Assembly: GCA_965200115.1 (NCBI GenBank) | Contig: OZ241336.1 | Coordinates: 2,480,001-2,544,000, forward strand | Source of the DNA: JAPOUP01 sp026708635 | GTDB lineage: Bacteria; Pseudomonadota; Alphaproteobacteria; Rhodobacterales; Rhodobacteraceae | Length of the DNA: 64,000 nt | Direction: 5' to 3' | In this document: positions 8,918 through 18,606 of the stretch, piece by piece | How positions within the stretch are numbered: position 1 is the stretch's first letter | Layout of the letters: each line of letters starts with the position of its first letter | Program-made: the position numbers and the translations under genes | The notes under the pieces: generated by a model | Told to the model about the DNA's origin: nothing | The model's database searches: none | The model's input: only the letters and a program-made list of their open reading frames with translations

Positions 8918-9745
8918 ATGGAGTCCGATAACGCATCGACCGCAATAAACGACCCCAGCGAGGTCGACAGGGAACATCACAACCGAGGGGATCGCTTCTC
9001 GGTCCTGATCTCAAACGCCCTAGCGTGGCTATTCCCCATTTTGATGGGAGTTATCTGTACGCAGGTCGTCCTTCGCACGTTGGGCCGGTCCGATATCGGT
9101 CCGGGAAACCAAGCCTGGCTCGACGATCTGCAATGGTGGCTTTACGGCACTGCGGCGCTGATCGGGATCGGCTATGCGATAACGACCAATAGCCATGTCC
9201 GCGTCGACATCTTCTACGACAGGTACGACGAAAGCAAAAAGGCCCGCACGGACGTCGCCGCACTCGGCTGGCTGTTCCTGCCTTTCGCCATTCTGTGCTG
9301 GGACGTCACCCTGCATTACGCCATTGCCTCCGTCGTCGCGGACGAGGGATCGGACAGCCCCAACGGCCTGCACAATCTCTGGCTCCTGAAACTCGTGATG
9401 AACGTCATCTTCGCACTGATCGCCGTCGCGGCATGGTCGGCCTATGTGCGCAGTCTGTCACGACTGACCCACCCCGCTCTTTGGAAAAAACTCCTTTACG
9501 CATTTCCCGCGACAATGTTCGCCATCAATCTCGTGACATACTACGCGATCTGGTGGGCGATTTACCTGGCAAGCCCCGCCGAAACCAATACGCGGCAGGT
9601 AGGGCGGCACCCTGTCTTCGACACGTTTGATCTCGGATACTGGGAGATCAAGTACACGATCGTCATCTCGCTCGCCGTCACCATCCTCGTGATCGGACTG
9701 GCCCGCGCGGTCGAACGCGGTACCGGCAACGGCATACGGGGCTGA
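8918..9745 (+). CDS. TRAP transporter small permease, DctQ type
   Basis: The 275-residue protein has about six hydrophobic segments, including FPILMGVICTQVVLR, WWLYGTAALIGIGYAI, LFLPFAILCW and TIVISLAVTILVIGLA. DctQ proteins usually have four, so this is a long variant of the type paired with TakP-like systems. The motif SHVRVDIFYDR is typical of DctQ. It follows the binding-protein gene by 137 bp that include a hairpin and precedes the large permease by 12 bp. Confidence 0.9.
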   Translation: MESDNASTAINDPSEVDREHHNRGDRFSVLISNALAWLFPILMGVICTQVVLRTLGRSDIGPGNQAWLDDLQWWLYGTAALIGIGYAITTNSHVRVDIFYDRYDESKKARTDVAALGWLFLPFAILCWDVTLHYAIASVVADEGSDSPNGLHNLWLLKLVMNVIFALIAVAAWSAYVRSLSRLTHPALWKKLLYAFPATMFAINLVTYYAIWWAIYLASPAETNTRQVGRHPVFDTFDLGYWEIKYTIVISLAVTILVIGLARAVERGTGNGIRG

Positions 9746-9757
9746 GGGAGGCAAGAC

Positions 9758-11200
9758 ATGCTGGGTTTTATCGGGCAGTTCCTGACGCTGAACGAAATCG
9801 CCGTGATGGCGCTTTTCGGAACCTTCATCTGGATGCTTTTCCGCGGTATCCCGGTAGCGATCGCGCTGGTAGGCGTTTCCCTGGTATTCGTATTGATCGC
9901 GGAGTTTTTTCTCGACCCCTTCCGCGGCCAGTTCCGCGGCATCATTGAATTTGACCGTACGGGCATCTCGTATCAGCGCCTTCAGGCGCTATCGGGCCGC
10001 CTGTTCGGCAATATCGTCAAAAACCCGGTTCTGGTCGCGCTGCCCATGTTCATCTTCATGGGACTCATGCTGGACCAATCCGGCGTCGCGCAACGCATGA
10101 TGCAGTCGATGCAGAAGCTGTTCGGACAGCTACGCGGAGGACTGTCCCTTACGGTTCTGCTGATAGGCATCATTCTCGCCGCCTCGACCGGAGTGATCGG
10201 CGCTTCGGTCACGCTTCTCGGCGTGATGGCCCTGCCGGCGATGATGAAACAGAACTATTCCAAGCCCATCGCGACAGGCACGATCGCGTCGGCGGGGACG
10301 CTTGGCATCCTGATCCCGCCTTCGATAATGCTGGTGATCATGTCGGACCAGCTCGCGATTTCCCTCGGAGATCTGTTCATGGGCGCTCTGTTCCCGGGAC
10401 TTATCCTGGGGGGTCTCTATATCGTTTTCATCATCGTTTACGGTCTGATCAACCCCCACGCCATGCCCGCGCCGGACAAGGCCGAAGAGATCAGCCTGGC
10501 CGACGTCAGGGAGGTGCTTCTGGCTGTCCTGCCACCGCTGTTCCTTATCCTCCTCGTGCTGGGGTCGATCTTCGCCGGCCTGGCCACGCCAACGGAGGCA
10601 TCCGGCCTCGGCGCGATGGGCGCCACACTTCTGGCACTGGCGAACGGCAGGCTGAACTGGGCGGTGATGCGCGATGTAAGCCGGTCCACGCTGAACACTT
10701 CGGGCTATATCATCGGCATCTTCCTGGCGGCGAACTTCTTCGCCTTCGTTCTGCGCCGCTATGGCGGTGACGAGATCGTCCAGCATCTTGTCCTGTCAGC
10801 GTTCGACGATCCCTACATGACCGTGGCATTCATCCTTTTCATCGTATTCCTGCTGGGGTTCCTTCTGGACTGGATCGAAATCACGATAATCATCATGCCA
10901 TTGATGCTGCCCATCATCCTTGCCCTTGATCTGGCGGTGCCCGGGTTCGGACAGGTACGTGACCCGTCGGTCGTCTGGTTCGCGATTCTCGTAGCGGTGA
11001 CGCTACAGACGTCGTTCCTGACCCCACCGGTGGGCTTTGCGCTCTTCTATCTGAAAGGAGTATGTCCGCCAGGCGTGTCTCTGACTCATATCTACAAGGG
11101 TATCATTCCCTTCGTGCTGCTGCAGCTACTGGGGCTGTTCATCGTATTCGAGTTCCCGGCGCTTACAACCTGGCTGCCCTCCGCGGCGTACGGAAACTGA
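9758..11200 (+). CDS. TRAP transporter large permease, DctM type
   Basis: The 480-residue channel subunit drives sodium-coupled uptake. It has a dozen or so membrane segments and the DctM signatures GVIGASVTLLGVMALPAMMKQNYSK shortened here to GASVTLLGVMALPAMM, plus GTLGILIPPSIMLV and TPTEASGLGAMGA. A GGGAGG ribosome-binding site lies before the ATG. With the two genes upstream it forms a complete P-Q-M TRAP operon. Confidence 0.95.
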   Translation: MLGFIGQFLTLNEIAVMALFGTFIWMLFRGIPVAIALVGVSLVFVLIAEFFLDPFRGQFRGIIEFDRTGISYQRLQALSGRLFGNIVKNPVLVALPMFIFMGLMLDQSGVAQRMMQSMQKLFGQLRGGLSLTVLLIGIILAASTGVIGASVTLLGVMALPAMMKQNYSKPIATGTIASAGTLGILIPPSIMLVIMSDQLAISLGDLFMGALFPGLILGGLYIVFIIVYGLINPHAMPAPDKAEEISLADVREVLLAVLPPLFLILLVLGSIFAGLATPTEASGLGAMGATLLALANGRLNWAVMRDVSRSTLNTSGYIIGIFLAANFFAFVLRRYGGDEIVQHLVLSAFDDPYMTVAFILFIVFLLGFLLDWIEITIIIMPLMLPIILALDLAVPGFGQVRDPSVVWFAILVAVTLQTSFLTPPVGFALFYLKGVCPPGVSLTHIYKGIIPFVLLQLLGLFIVFEFPALTTWLPSAAYGN

Positions 11201-11376
11201 CGGAGATATCACCGCGCCAAGAGGTCCCTTTCATAACGGCGATTTCGGTTGACGCTGGTGCGGCTGGCCAAGCCGTAATCCACGGGTCGCGGGCATCGCC
11301 GTCAGACTCCCGGAGCGTCCCCGTCCTCAAGCCAATGCGCGCTTCGGAAGAAAACCGCCGGAAAGTAAATCAAGGT

Positions 11377-12111
11377 TCAGACAAGCGACCGCAGGACGAG
11401 GGCGACACCGGAGAAAAACATCAGCCCGATAAGTAACCGACGGAACCCGTCGTCGCCCAACCGCCTGAATGCCGCTATCCCCGCCTGTGCCGAGATAACC
11501 GCGACAGGCAACGCGACCGCAAGCAGTGTCAGGACTTCGGCGTCATAGGCGCCGGTGATGAAAAACACCGCGGCGGTCACGCCAAGCACGATGACGTTAA
11601 ATGGCTGGAGAACGGCGCGTGTCTCCGACTTTGGCCAAGCACGCATGGCGCACCACATCGTCGGCAGGACACCCGACAGGGAAGCGGCTCCACCAAGAAT
11701 ACCGCCGAGGAATCCCACGATGGCATCAATGAGTGGCGTGGACCGATCAATTCGGGGAAGATTGCGCCGCAGTATGAAAAATCCTCCGTAGAGCAGCATG
11801 AACGCCGCGACCAGAAACTTCAGAAAACCGGGTTCGACGAATGACAGCGCCGCGGCGCCGACGAGAACGCCGGGTAGCGCCGGGCACACGAATATCGCAA
11901 GTCGACGGGAATTCTCCCGGATATCGCGACGAACGATCAGAACGCCCTGCAATCCGGTGACGGTGGATACCATGACCGCTATGGCGACCGCCTGGGCCGG
12001 AGGAAGGAACTGAAGCCAGAATCCGAGCGCGAACAGCGCCGTCCCGAAACCCGCAAGTCCATTCACGAATCCACCGGCGGCGGCACCCAGAACCAGAAGG
12101 AACCAGCTCAT
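11377..12111 (-). CDS. TauE/SafE family permease (sulfite/anion exporter type)
   Basis: A 244-residue membrane protein with about eight segments and the family pattern GAAAGGFVNGLAGFGTALF at the N-terminus, repeated as GFLGGILGGAASLSGVLPTM in the second half. Members export or import anions such as sulfite or sulfoacetate; the substrate here is unknown. The open frame extends upstream of 12111, but the Met at 12111 gives the normal N-terminus, so I start there. It is convergent with the TRAP operon. Confidence 0.88.
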   Translation of the reverse strand: MSWFLLVLGAAAGGFVNGLAGFGTALFALGFWLQFLPPAQAVAIAVMVSTVTGLQGVLIVRRDIRENSRRLAIFVCPALPGVLVGAAALSFVEPGFLKFLVAAFMLLYGGFFILRRNLPRIDRSTPLIDAIVGFLGGILGGAASLSGVLPTMWCAMRAWPKSETRAVLQPFNVIVLGVTAAVFFITGAYDAEVLTLLAVALPVAVISAQAGIAAFRRLGDDGFRRLLIGLMFFSGVALVLRSLV

Positions 12112-12855
12112 ACAGATGCCTCCGACTGCCTGTAGCGGGTCATTCCCGCGCGATCGGGCAAACAGAGCCTCACGCGCACTGGCGTTGCCACACGGATCAC
12201 TATCCTGGAGAACGAAAATACCCCGGTCGAACGGGGCGACGCCAATCCCTGACAAACACGTTTCATTATCCCGTCGCCATCCTCACCGGAGGTCAAAGCG
12301 GAACCGGATAATCCGGAACCGCTGACGTTGACATGAGGCGGAAAGGCATACGTCAGATCATGGTACGACCGCACCGGTGCATGGACTATGACCGCATCCT
12401 CGCTTCGCTTGGATCGTGGAGTGGCGACCCGATCACCCCAGCCTGACGGAACCGGCCAGGAATCTTCACTTTGAGCCGGGTATCGGAAGAACATGCTCCA
12501 TTGCTGACACAACCCATCGCCACCGATTTGCCGACATGATGCGCTTGGCCGCCGGAGGAAACGTAACCGACAGTTTCACCGTCTCTATGGATCGCTTCAT
12601 CCTTTCCATCCGAATTTGGCCAGATGGAAAAGAACCGAACATCCAACCGCTGCCGCCGATAGTCACGGCGCGGACATGGGAAGGCGGAGCCTGTCGCCCG
12701 GTCGGATTACTCGACCGTTTCCGGCATACGGTTCCCCGGGCTCCGACAACGGTCATAACGCACGCGATCCCACCAATATTCGATTTCGCCATATTCCAGC
12801 CTTCAGGCTCGACGCCCCGCGCCACCCGCTGGGCGGCAATCGATCCGTACCCATT
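12112..12855. other. Gap with one interrupted palindrome, no gene
   Basis: No gene is recognised in 744 bp. At 12297-12323 there is a 27-base hairpin with two nested arms (AGCGG and CCGGAT, separated by AA bulges, around a single A). It could be a terminator for a lost gene or a small repeat unit. The other frames look like shadows. Confidence 0.55.
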
Positions 12856-13143
12856 TCAGTAAAACGCCATCATGTTGTTTCGGAGAATGATCTGAATTGC
12901 GTAGACTCCGATCAAACCGATCAATGGCGCTAGATCGAAAGCGCCCGTATTCGGAAGCATACGGCGAATGGGCGCGTAAATCGGTTCCAGAAGCTGGTTC
13001 AAGCCGTTCCAGATCTGATAGACGGCCGGTTGCCGTAGATTCAGGACCTGGAATCCGATCAGCCAGCTCATGATGACATGCGCTATCATGACAAACCAGA
13101 CAACATTCAGAACAAGCATCAGAATCTGAAAAAGCGAAGTCAT
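12856..13143 (-). CDS. YggT family membrane protein
   Basis: A 95-residue protein with two hydrophobic segments (about residues 4-28 and 70-90) and the YggT core VIMSWLIGF...PIRRMLPNTGAFDLAPLIGL. YggT proteins are linked to membrane organisation and osmotic tolerance, but no clear biochemical role is known. A single-domain form is normal in alphaproteobacteria. Confidence 0.9.
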   Translation of the reverse strand: MTSLFQILMLVLNVVWFVMIAHVIMSWLIGFQVLNLRQPAVYQIWNGLNQLLEPIYAPIRRMLPNTGAFDLAPLIGLIGVYAIQIILRNNMMAFY

Positions 13144-13466
13144 TGACGTCCCTTTGTGCCTTTGGGCTCTTCCTGTGCTGGACTAACAACTAAGGGGCGG
13201 GGAGCGAACTGACAAGCGGTGGCTCCCGTCGAAAGACCCGGGACGGCGATCGTTGCCGATGGATGGGGGCTGACGGCATCCACGCGTCATGTTCGGTCTC
13301 GAACGGGCACCGCGTTCGGGAACCGAATGCATGGGCCGGACCTCCGGCCCGTCGGCGGCGAGAGCCATTCAATGACCGGGAACCGCTCCGCATATGGACG
13401 ATCGGATGTCCTCTTGCCTCATGGACTTTCGGTCTGCCATAATTTCGGAAAGGCGGGAACCCCGGA
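13144..13466. other. Divergent promoter region, no gene
   Basis: These 323 bp separate yggT from the MFS gene. I see no conserved open frame. Confidence 0.55.
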
Positions 13467-14855
13467 ATGGCCGCGGGTCGGAGACAACCGGTGACACGTG
13501 CAAAGAGAAAAATTTGGGGCTGGATGATGTTCGATTGGGCCAGCCAGCCATACAGCACGCTCGTTCTGACGTTCATATTCGGCCCGTTCTTCGCTGAAAT
13601 CATGACCGACCGCCTCATATCGGGTGGCGTCTCCGGAGAGCGGGCGCGGGCCACAGCCCAGGCCTACTGGGGATACGGACTCGCCGCATCCGGCGTTCTG
13701 GTCGCCGTCATGGCACCGATTCTCGGCGCGATTGCCGACAGTCGAAGACGACGGATGCCTTGGATCCGGCTGTTCTCGGTTCTCTATATTGTAGGTGCCG
13801 CGGGACTTTGGACGGCTGAGCCCGCCAGCTTCAGCACATTCGGCGTATTGGCGTTTCTGGCAATCGGCTTGATCGGAGTCGAGTTCGCAACGGTCTTCAC
13901 CAACGCGATCCTGTCGACCCTGGACAACCGACGGGAGATCGGCGCGATTTCAGGCAGCGGGTTCGCGCTTGGTTACGCGGGTGGCGTCGTCGCGCTGACC
14001 TTGATGCTGATGTTTTTCGCGGAAAACAGGGATGGCGTCACATTGATCGGCATTGAACCGATGTTTGGACTTGATCCGGCGGCCCGTGAAGGAACCCGAT
14101 CGGTCGGGCCGTTTACGGCGGCTTGGTACGCGTTGTTCATAATCCCATTCTTCCTATGGGTGCGCGAGACCCCGGCGAGTCGGGAACACATACCCTCCGC
14201 CCGGCAGGCACTGCATGACCTGGTCAGGACACTGAAGTCATTGCCTGGACTTCCTTCGGCGGCGTCCTTCCTCGCATCCTCCATGTTCTATCGCGACGCG
14301 CTTAACGGAATTTACACATTCGGCGGCATCTACGCGCTCGGAGTTCTGGGCTGGTCGCTGATTGACGTGGGCATCTTTGGAATAATCGGAGCGATCGCGG
14401 GTGCGGTCTTCGCCTGGATTGGGGGGCGCGCGGACCGACAGTTCGGGCCAAAGCCAGTGATCACAACCTGCATCCTGGCGCTGCTGGTTACGATGGCCGT
14501 TGTGGTTACGACAACTCGAACGTCCGTTTTCTGGTTCCCGGTCGAATTCGAATCGGCGATTCCCGATATCGCGTTCTATTTCTGTGGCGCAGTCATTGGC
14601 GCGGCGGGAGGCGCGCTCCAGGCCGCGAGCCGGACCATGCTGGTTCACCAATCCCGTCCAGATCGCGTAACGGAAGCGTTCGGCCTTTATGCGTTCGCTG
14701 GCAAGGCGACCGCGTTTCTGGCGCCCGCGGCGATTGCCGTTGCGTCGGAACTGACCGGGAGCCAGAGGGCCGGAGTAACACCCGTGATTGCACTTTTCCT
14801 GGTGAGCCTGCTTCTGCTATACTGGGTAAATCCAGATGGAGATAAAGGACAGTGA
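13467..14855 (+). CDS. MFS transporter, UMF1/Atg22-like family
   Basis: The 462-residue carrier has about twelve membrane segments and the family N-terminus WGWMMFDWASQPYSTLVLTF, with the cytoplasmic loop IADSRRRRMPWIRLF after segment two. The UMF1 group is related to vacuolar amino-acid effluxers, so a small-molecule efflux role is likely but the substrate is unknown. A GTG at 13491 could be the true start. The stop overlaps the mepA start (GTGA), so the two are coupled. Confidence 0.88.
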   Translation: MAAGRRQPVTRAKRKIWGWMMFDWASQPYSTLVLTFIFGPFFAEIMTDRLISGGVSGERARATAQAYWGYGLAASGVLVAVMAPILGAIADSRRRRMPWIRLFSVLYIVGAAGLWTAEPASFSTFGVLAFLAIGLIGVEFATVFTNAILSTLDNRREIGAISGSGFALGYAGGVVALTLMLMFFAENRDGVTLIGIEPMFGLDPAAREGTRSVGPFTAAWYALFIIPFFLWVRETPASREHIPSARQALHDLVRTLKSLPGLPSAASFLASSMFYRDALNGIYTFGGIYALGVLGWSLIDVGIFGIIGAIAGAVFAWIGGRADRQFGPKPVITTCILALLVTMAVVVTTTRTSVFWFPVEFESAIPDIAFYFCGAVIGAAGGALQAASRTMLVHQSRPDRVTEAFGLYAFAGKATAFLAPAAIAVASELTGSQRAGVTPVIALFLVSLLLLYWVNPDGDKGQ

Positions 14856-15775
14856 TCAAGGCTTCCACGGTAACTGTGCTTATGGCAGCCCTTGTGGCTC
14901 TCCTTGTGACTCTTGGCCCGGGCCAGTCGGCGAGCGGACAGGCGGATCCAGCGCCTCCCGGGAACGGCATTGACATGACGGCATCGGCCAAGACCCTGTT
15001 CGGATCCGAACGCGACGCCTCCAAACAACCGGCCGAGCCTCTTGGAAGCTATTCGAAAGGATGCCTTGCCGGTGGAGTGCGATTACCTGAGAGCGGCCCG
15101 ACCTGGCAGGCGATGCGACTCAGCCGCAACCGCAACTGGGGCCATCCCGAGACAATCGGATTCATCAAGCGGCTGTCCGCCGCCGCCGCCAGACAGCCTG
15201 GCTGGAACGGTCTTTACGTGGGCGATATCTCACAGCCGCGCGGCGGTCCCGTGACGGGGCACCGCAGCCATCAGATCGGAATGGACGTCGACGTTTGGAT
15301 GCGGCCGGCGAACGATCTGACCCTTACCCTGCAGGAACGGGAGAACATCGCTTCCGTTTCGATGCGCCGAAGCGGAGGCGCCTATGTCAACGACAACTGG
15401 ACCCGCGCCCATCACGAAATCCTGAAGGCGGCGGCAATGGACACCATGGTGGCCCGGATCTTCGTTTTTCCGGGCGCAAAGGTTCGGATGTGCAACGATG
15501 AAACCGGTAACCGAACCTGGCTCCGTAAGATCCGGCCATGGTGGGGGCATCATTTCCATTTCCACGTTCGGCTGAATTGCCCTGCCGGGGCGTCCAACTG
15601 TGTCGAGCAGCCTCCACCACCTCCGGGGGACGGCTGCGAGGCCGCCGAGAATTGGGTGTATGACATCCTGAACCCGAAGCCGCCGGATCCCGACGCGCCG
15701 CCACCCGCGCCGCGCCCTGAAATCACGATGGCCGACCTGCCCCATCTATGCGCGCGGGTTCTATCGGCGCAATAA
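14852..15775 (+). CDS. mepA: Penicillin-insensitive murein endopeptidase MepA
   Basis: MepA cleaves D-Ala-mDAP cross-links in peptidoglycan. The 307-residue protein starts with a signal peptide ending near SASGQ. The zinc-binding motifs of the LAS metallopeptidase fold are present: HRSHQIGMDVDVWM and WWGHHFHFHVRL. A proline-rich stretch (PPPPGDG and APPPAPRPE) lies near the C-terminus. It starts with GTG inside the MFS stop codon. The coupling to an MFS carrier may indicate a role in wall-fragment turnover, which is inference. Confidence 0.93.
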   Translation: MIKASTVTVLMAALVALLVTLGPGQSASGQADPAPPGNGIDMTASAKTLFGSERDASKQPAEPLGSYSKGCLAGGVRLPESGPTWQAMRLSRNRNWGHPETIGFIKRLSAAAARQPGWNGLYVGDISQPRGGPVTGHRSHQIGMDVDVWMRPANDLTLTLQERENIASVSMRRSGGAYVNDNWTRAHHEILKAAAMDTMVARIFVFPGAKVRMCNDETGNRTWLRKIRPWWGHHFHFHVRLNCPAGASNCVEQPPPPPGDGCEAAENWVYDILNPKPPDPDAPPPAPRPEITMADLPHLCARVLSAQ

Positions 15776-16039
15776 CCGTCACACTACCTCCTCGGTTGCC
15801 ATCGCGGAGACCTTGACCCGTGGGTTTCAGTTGAGCCGCAAACCTGCCGTTGCATCGCGCAATGGACGGTCAGGGGACCAGTCTGGGAAGCGTTCGGGGA
15901 ATCCGTTTCCCGCGAATCATGCCTCTGAAATTCGGTTCGGGACAACTGGTTGTCAGAGCGCGTTCAACGCGGTAGGTTCGGCCGCTCCTGACCTTCGACA
16001 GCCAGCCTTCCGACCTTTTCCAGTCCCGCCGCTCATCCG

Positions 16040-16660
16040 ATGCCCCGCATAATCCCCGGCGTTTTCGCCATGGCCGCCATCGTAATGGCCTCGAACGTGC
16101 TCGTGCAGTTCCGATTCGGCGAATGGTTGACCTTGGGTGCCTTTACCTACCCATTGGCGTTTCTCGTGACGGACGTCATCAACAAGCTGCATGGTGCCAG
16201 GGCGGCGAGACGTGTCGTATACGCCGGATTCGGTGTCGGCGTCATCTGCTCCGCGATCGGTACGCTTATAGTCGGCGAATTCGGTCCATTGGTTACGCAC
16301 CGCATTGTGCTCGGGTCAGGACTGGCGTTCCTGACGGCCCAGTTGGTCGATATAGCGGCATTCAACCGGTTACGGGATCAAGCGTGGTGGTACGCACCTC
16401 TTGCCTCAACACTGGTCGGGTCGGCGCTTGACACTTTCCTGTTCTTCTCCATCGCATTCTCGGCACCTATGGCGTTTCTGGAACCGATGAATGACGTTGG
16501 GTGGGCAAACCGGATCCTGCCGCTGCTTGGAGTTGGGCCGGCAGCACCGTTATGGCTGTCATTGGCGTTGGCGGACTGGATGGTCAAGATTGGAGTCGCA
16601 TTGCTCGCGCTGGTTCCCTATCGGCGGATGATCAATGCTGCCGAAGGGCATAACGCGTGA
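16040..16660 (+). CDS. yhhQ: Queuosine precursor transporter YhhQ (VUT family)
   Basis: A 206-residue membrane protein with about six segments and the family marks TYPLAFLVTDVINKLHGARAARR and LASTLVGSALDTFLFFSIAF. YhhQ imports preQ0 or preQ1 for queuosine modification of tRNA. The 264 bp upstream do not contain a preQ1 riboswitch that I can recognise. Confidence 0.9.
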   Translation: MPRIIPGVFAMAAIVMASNVLVQFRFGEWLTLGAFTYPLAFLVTDVINKLHGARAARRVVYAGFGVGVICSAIGTLIVGEFGPLVTHRIVLGSGLAFLTAQLVDIAAFNRLRDQAWWYAPLASTLVGSALDTFLFFSIAFSAPMAFLEPMNDVGWANRILPLLGVGPAAPLWLSLALADWMVKIGVALLALVPYRRMINAAEGHNA

Positions 16661-16964
16661 TACTCCAGAGCGGTCCCGCCGCGTCCGTATGGGCGGTATC
16701 GTGATGAATTCATGGAGCCTATTCCGAATTGTGGCGGAGTGCCGGTTTCGGTAGGTTCCGCCACAGGTACGGACGATGATGTCCGGAGGCATGCCCGACG
16801 CCTATCGGACCTGAACCGTCACCTATGTGAAAACCGGCCCAAAGGCCTCAAGAAGGGGATTTCATCCGTTATCGCGCCAAACCCGATGGTCTGACCGGTT
16901 TCAACCCGGGATAGACTATGGGCGGCGGTAACGCCCGGTCATTTCGATTTCCCGGAAACGAGCC
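16661..16964. other. Gap without a recognisable gene
   Basis: A 304-bp stretch between yhhQ and arfB with no supported open frame or hairpin. Confidence 0.55.
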
Positions 16965-17393
16965 ATGAAAATCACCGAAACGATATTCATCAAAGACCGG
17001 GAGTTCAGAGAGCGGTTCGTCCGGGCGGGCGGCGCGGGCGGTCAGAACGTGAATAAGGTCGCGACCGCGGTCGAGCTCAGGTTTGATGCCATGCGTTCAC
17101 CGAGCCTTTCAGCGCCGGTCAAGTCGCGCCTGAAAAAACTGGCTGGGCGGCGCTGGACAGCTGACGGAGCTATAGTGATCCAGGTGGACGAAACGCGTCA
17201 TCAGGCTAGGAACCGGGAGATCGCCCGCAACCGTCTGGCCGATCTGATCCGCAGGGCAGCGGTGGCTCCCAAGCGCCGGGCACCGACAAAGCCGCCCTTG
17301 AAGTCGAGGCTTGAAAGAATGCGAACCAAGCGAAGACGGGGCGAACTGAAGTCGCTACGGGAACGTGTGAGACCCGAAAACGACGCCGGTTAA
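16965..17393 (+). CDS. arfB: Alternative ribosome-rescue factor ArfB (YaeJ)
   Basis: This 142-residue protein frees stalled ribosomes by hydrolysing peptidyl-tRNA. The catalytic GGQ is in VRAGGAGGQNVNKVATAVEL (residues near 21-40), and the basic C-terminal tail (RMRTKRRRGELKSLRERVRP) that enters the mRNA channel is present. Length is normal for ArfB, which lacks the tRNA-mimic domains of full release factors. Confidence 0.94.
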   Translation: MKITETIFIKDREFRERFVRAGGAGGQNVNKVATAVELRFDAMRSPSLSAPVKSRLKKLAGRRWTADGAIVIQVDETRHQARNREIARNRLADLIRRAAVAPKRRAPTKPPLKSRLERMRTKRRRGELKSLRERVRPENDAG

Positions 17394-18606
17394 TGGGCGG
17401 CGGGCTCCAAATGAAGCAGGCCGGGCGACCCGATCACGTTCAGGATAGTACCCCGTAAACCGCGCGACCGGTAACGCCGTGCGTTCCCGGCGATGCCCTG
17501 AACGGACCCGGAACCGGCTGCGGCTCCAGGAAAGCTGCGGCGGGTGGCAGTCCGCACTCCGGCGTTCGCCTCCCTTGAGGCCGCCATCACCGCGCCCGCC
17601 GCGCTCTCGAGCGCCGTGACCGCGACCGGCCTTCCGCGCAGGGACTGGTTCAGCGACGTCGCGTTCGGCAGCGCGTGGGCGGAGGAAATCCCGCGCGACG
17701 CGACGAGGGTCGCCCGCATGGTCCGGGACAGGTCGGGATCGGGACCGAACTGACGGTCGCGGCGGTCCATTCCCGGATGCCGGTGATACTGGAACCGGAC
17801 GGTTACGACTGGTGGCGTCGGGGAGGCGCGGGGCCATGCCCGCCATCTTCGCGGCGCCGCGATCAGTTCACGGTTACGGATCCGGACGTCCAGCGGGTGC
17901 CGGCAGTCACCGTAGCGGGCCTGTATGCACCCTCCGGTTCCCGGCTGCGGACGGCAAGCCCATGGCCGGGAAGTTCTCCGGATGGACGGATCCAGCCAAC
18001 CCCGCGTTGACCGGCCCGTGCGGCCCGCATATGCTGGCGGCATGAAAGGCATCGGGGCCATACCCCCGCAGGGCCGCATGGTCCGGGCGATTGCGGCGGC
18101 GCTTCTTTTCCTCCTCTGGGTGGCGTCGTGCCAGACGCACGGGCTGCCGTTCCATCCCTTCGACCTGCTTGGCGTCCCGGTCGATCCCGGACCCGGCTGC
18201 GGATCCGGCGGCGTTCCCTGCCCGCAGGCGGAGTGACGGGCTCTCGACGGGCGTATGGCCTCCCGCGGCGGGCCCGAAGCCGCCGGCGTGGTTCGAACGC
18301 GACCACTTCGACTTTCAGGCGCTCTCCGACTTTTACCACGGTCGCTGCGGCATCTAGGAGAAGTACAAGAGCGGCAAGGCCGTGATCGAAGCTACGAACG
18401 GCGGTCGAAGCGGCCCAGAAGCAAGTGGACCAGGCAAGCCGCCGCCTGACATCAGACCAGCCACGGAAAAGGCCCCCGGCTTCCGGCTCACGCCCGAAAC
18501 GCGGGACCTTTCTTATCCGAATGCCATTGACCAGTCGTGGGGTCGGAGGCATCTCCATGACAGGGAAAAACTGGCTCACGGTGAAAAAGCGATGGATGCC
18601 TGTCCA
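17394..18606 (+). pseudogene. Scrap region with degraded coding fragments
   Basis: No intact gene except possibly the small lipoprotein at 18042. On the plus strand at about 17757-17815 the frame reads VHSRMPVILEPDGYDWW, which resembles the HSRMPVIL motif of SRAP (YedK/HMCES) proteins, without the rest of the domain. At 18278-18358 a frame reads WFERDHFDFQALSDFYHGRC to a stop. At 18363-18470 a coiled-coil-like frame (KYKSGKAVIEATN then AVEAAQKQVDQASRRL) needs a one-base deletion near 18400. Together this looks like decayed foreign DNA, perhaps phage. Confidence 0.4.
18042..18236 (+). CDS. Small predicted lipoprotein
   Basis: A 64-residue frame with a hydrophobic signal (VRAIAAALLFLLWVASC) and a lipobox ending in Cys near residue 29, followed by a short proline- and glycine-rich tail with two more Cys. 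Size and layout resemble phage o-spanins (Rz1-like) or entericidin-like lipoproteins, but no partner gene is intact. It lies in a decayed stretch, so expression is doubtful. Confidence 0.35.
   Translation: MKGIGAIPPQGRMVRAIAAALLFLLWVASCQTHGLPFHPFDLLGVPVDPGPGCGSGGVPCPQAE

Noticed and set aside
11377..12255. Longer start for the TauE/SafE gene at 12255
   Set aside because: The first 48 residues have no membrane character and no conservation pattern; the Met at 12111 gives the standard first membrane helix.
15776..16039. preQ1 riboswitch before yhhQ
   Set aside because: I could not find the expected small pseudoknot with its A-rich tail in the 264 bp upstream.
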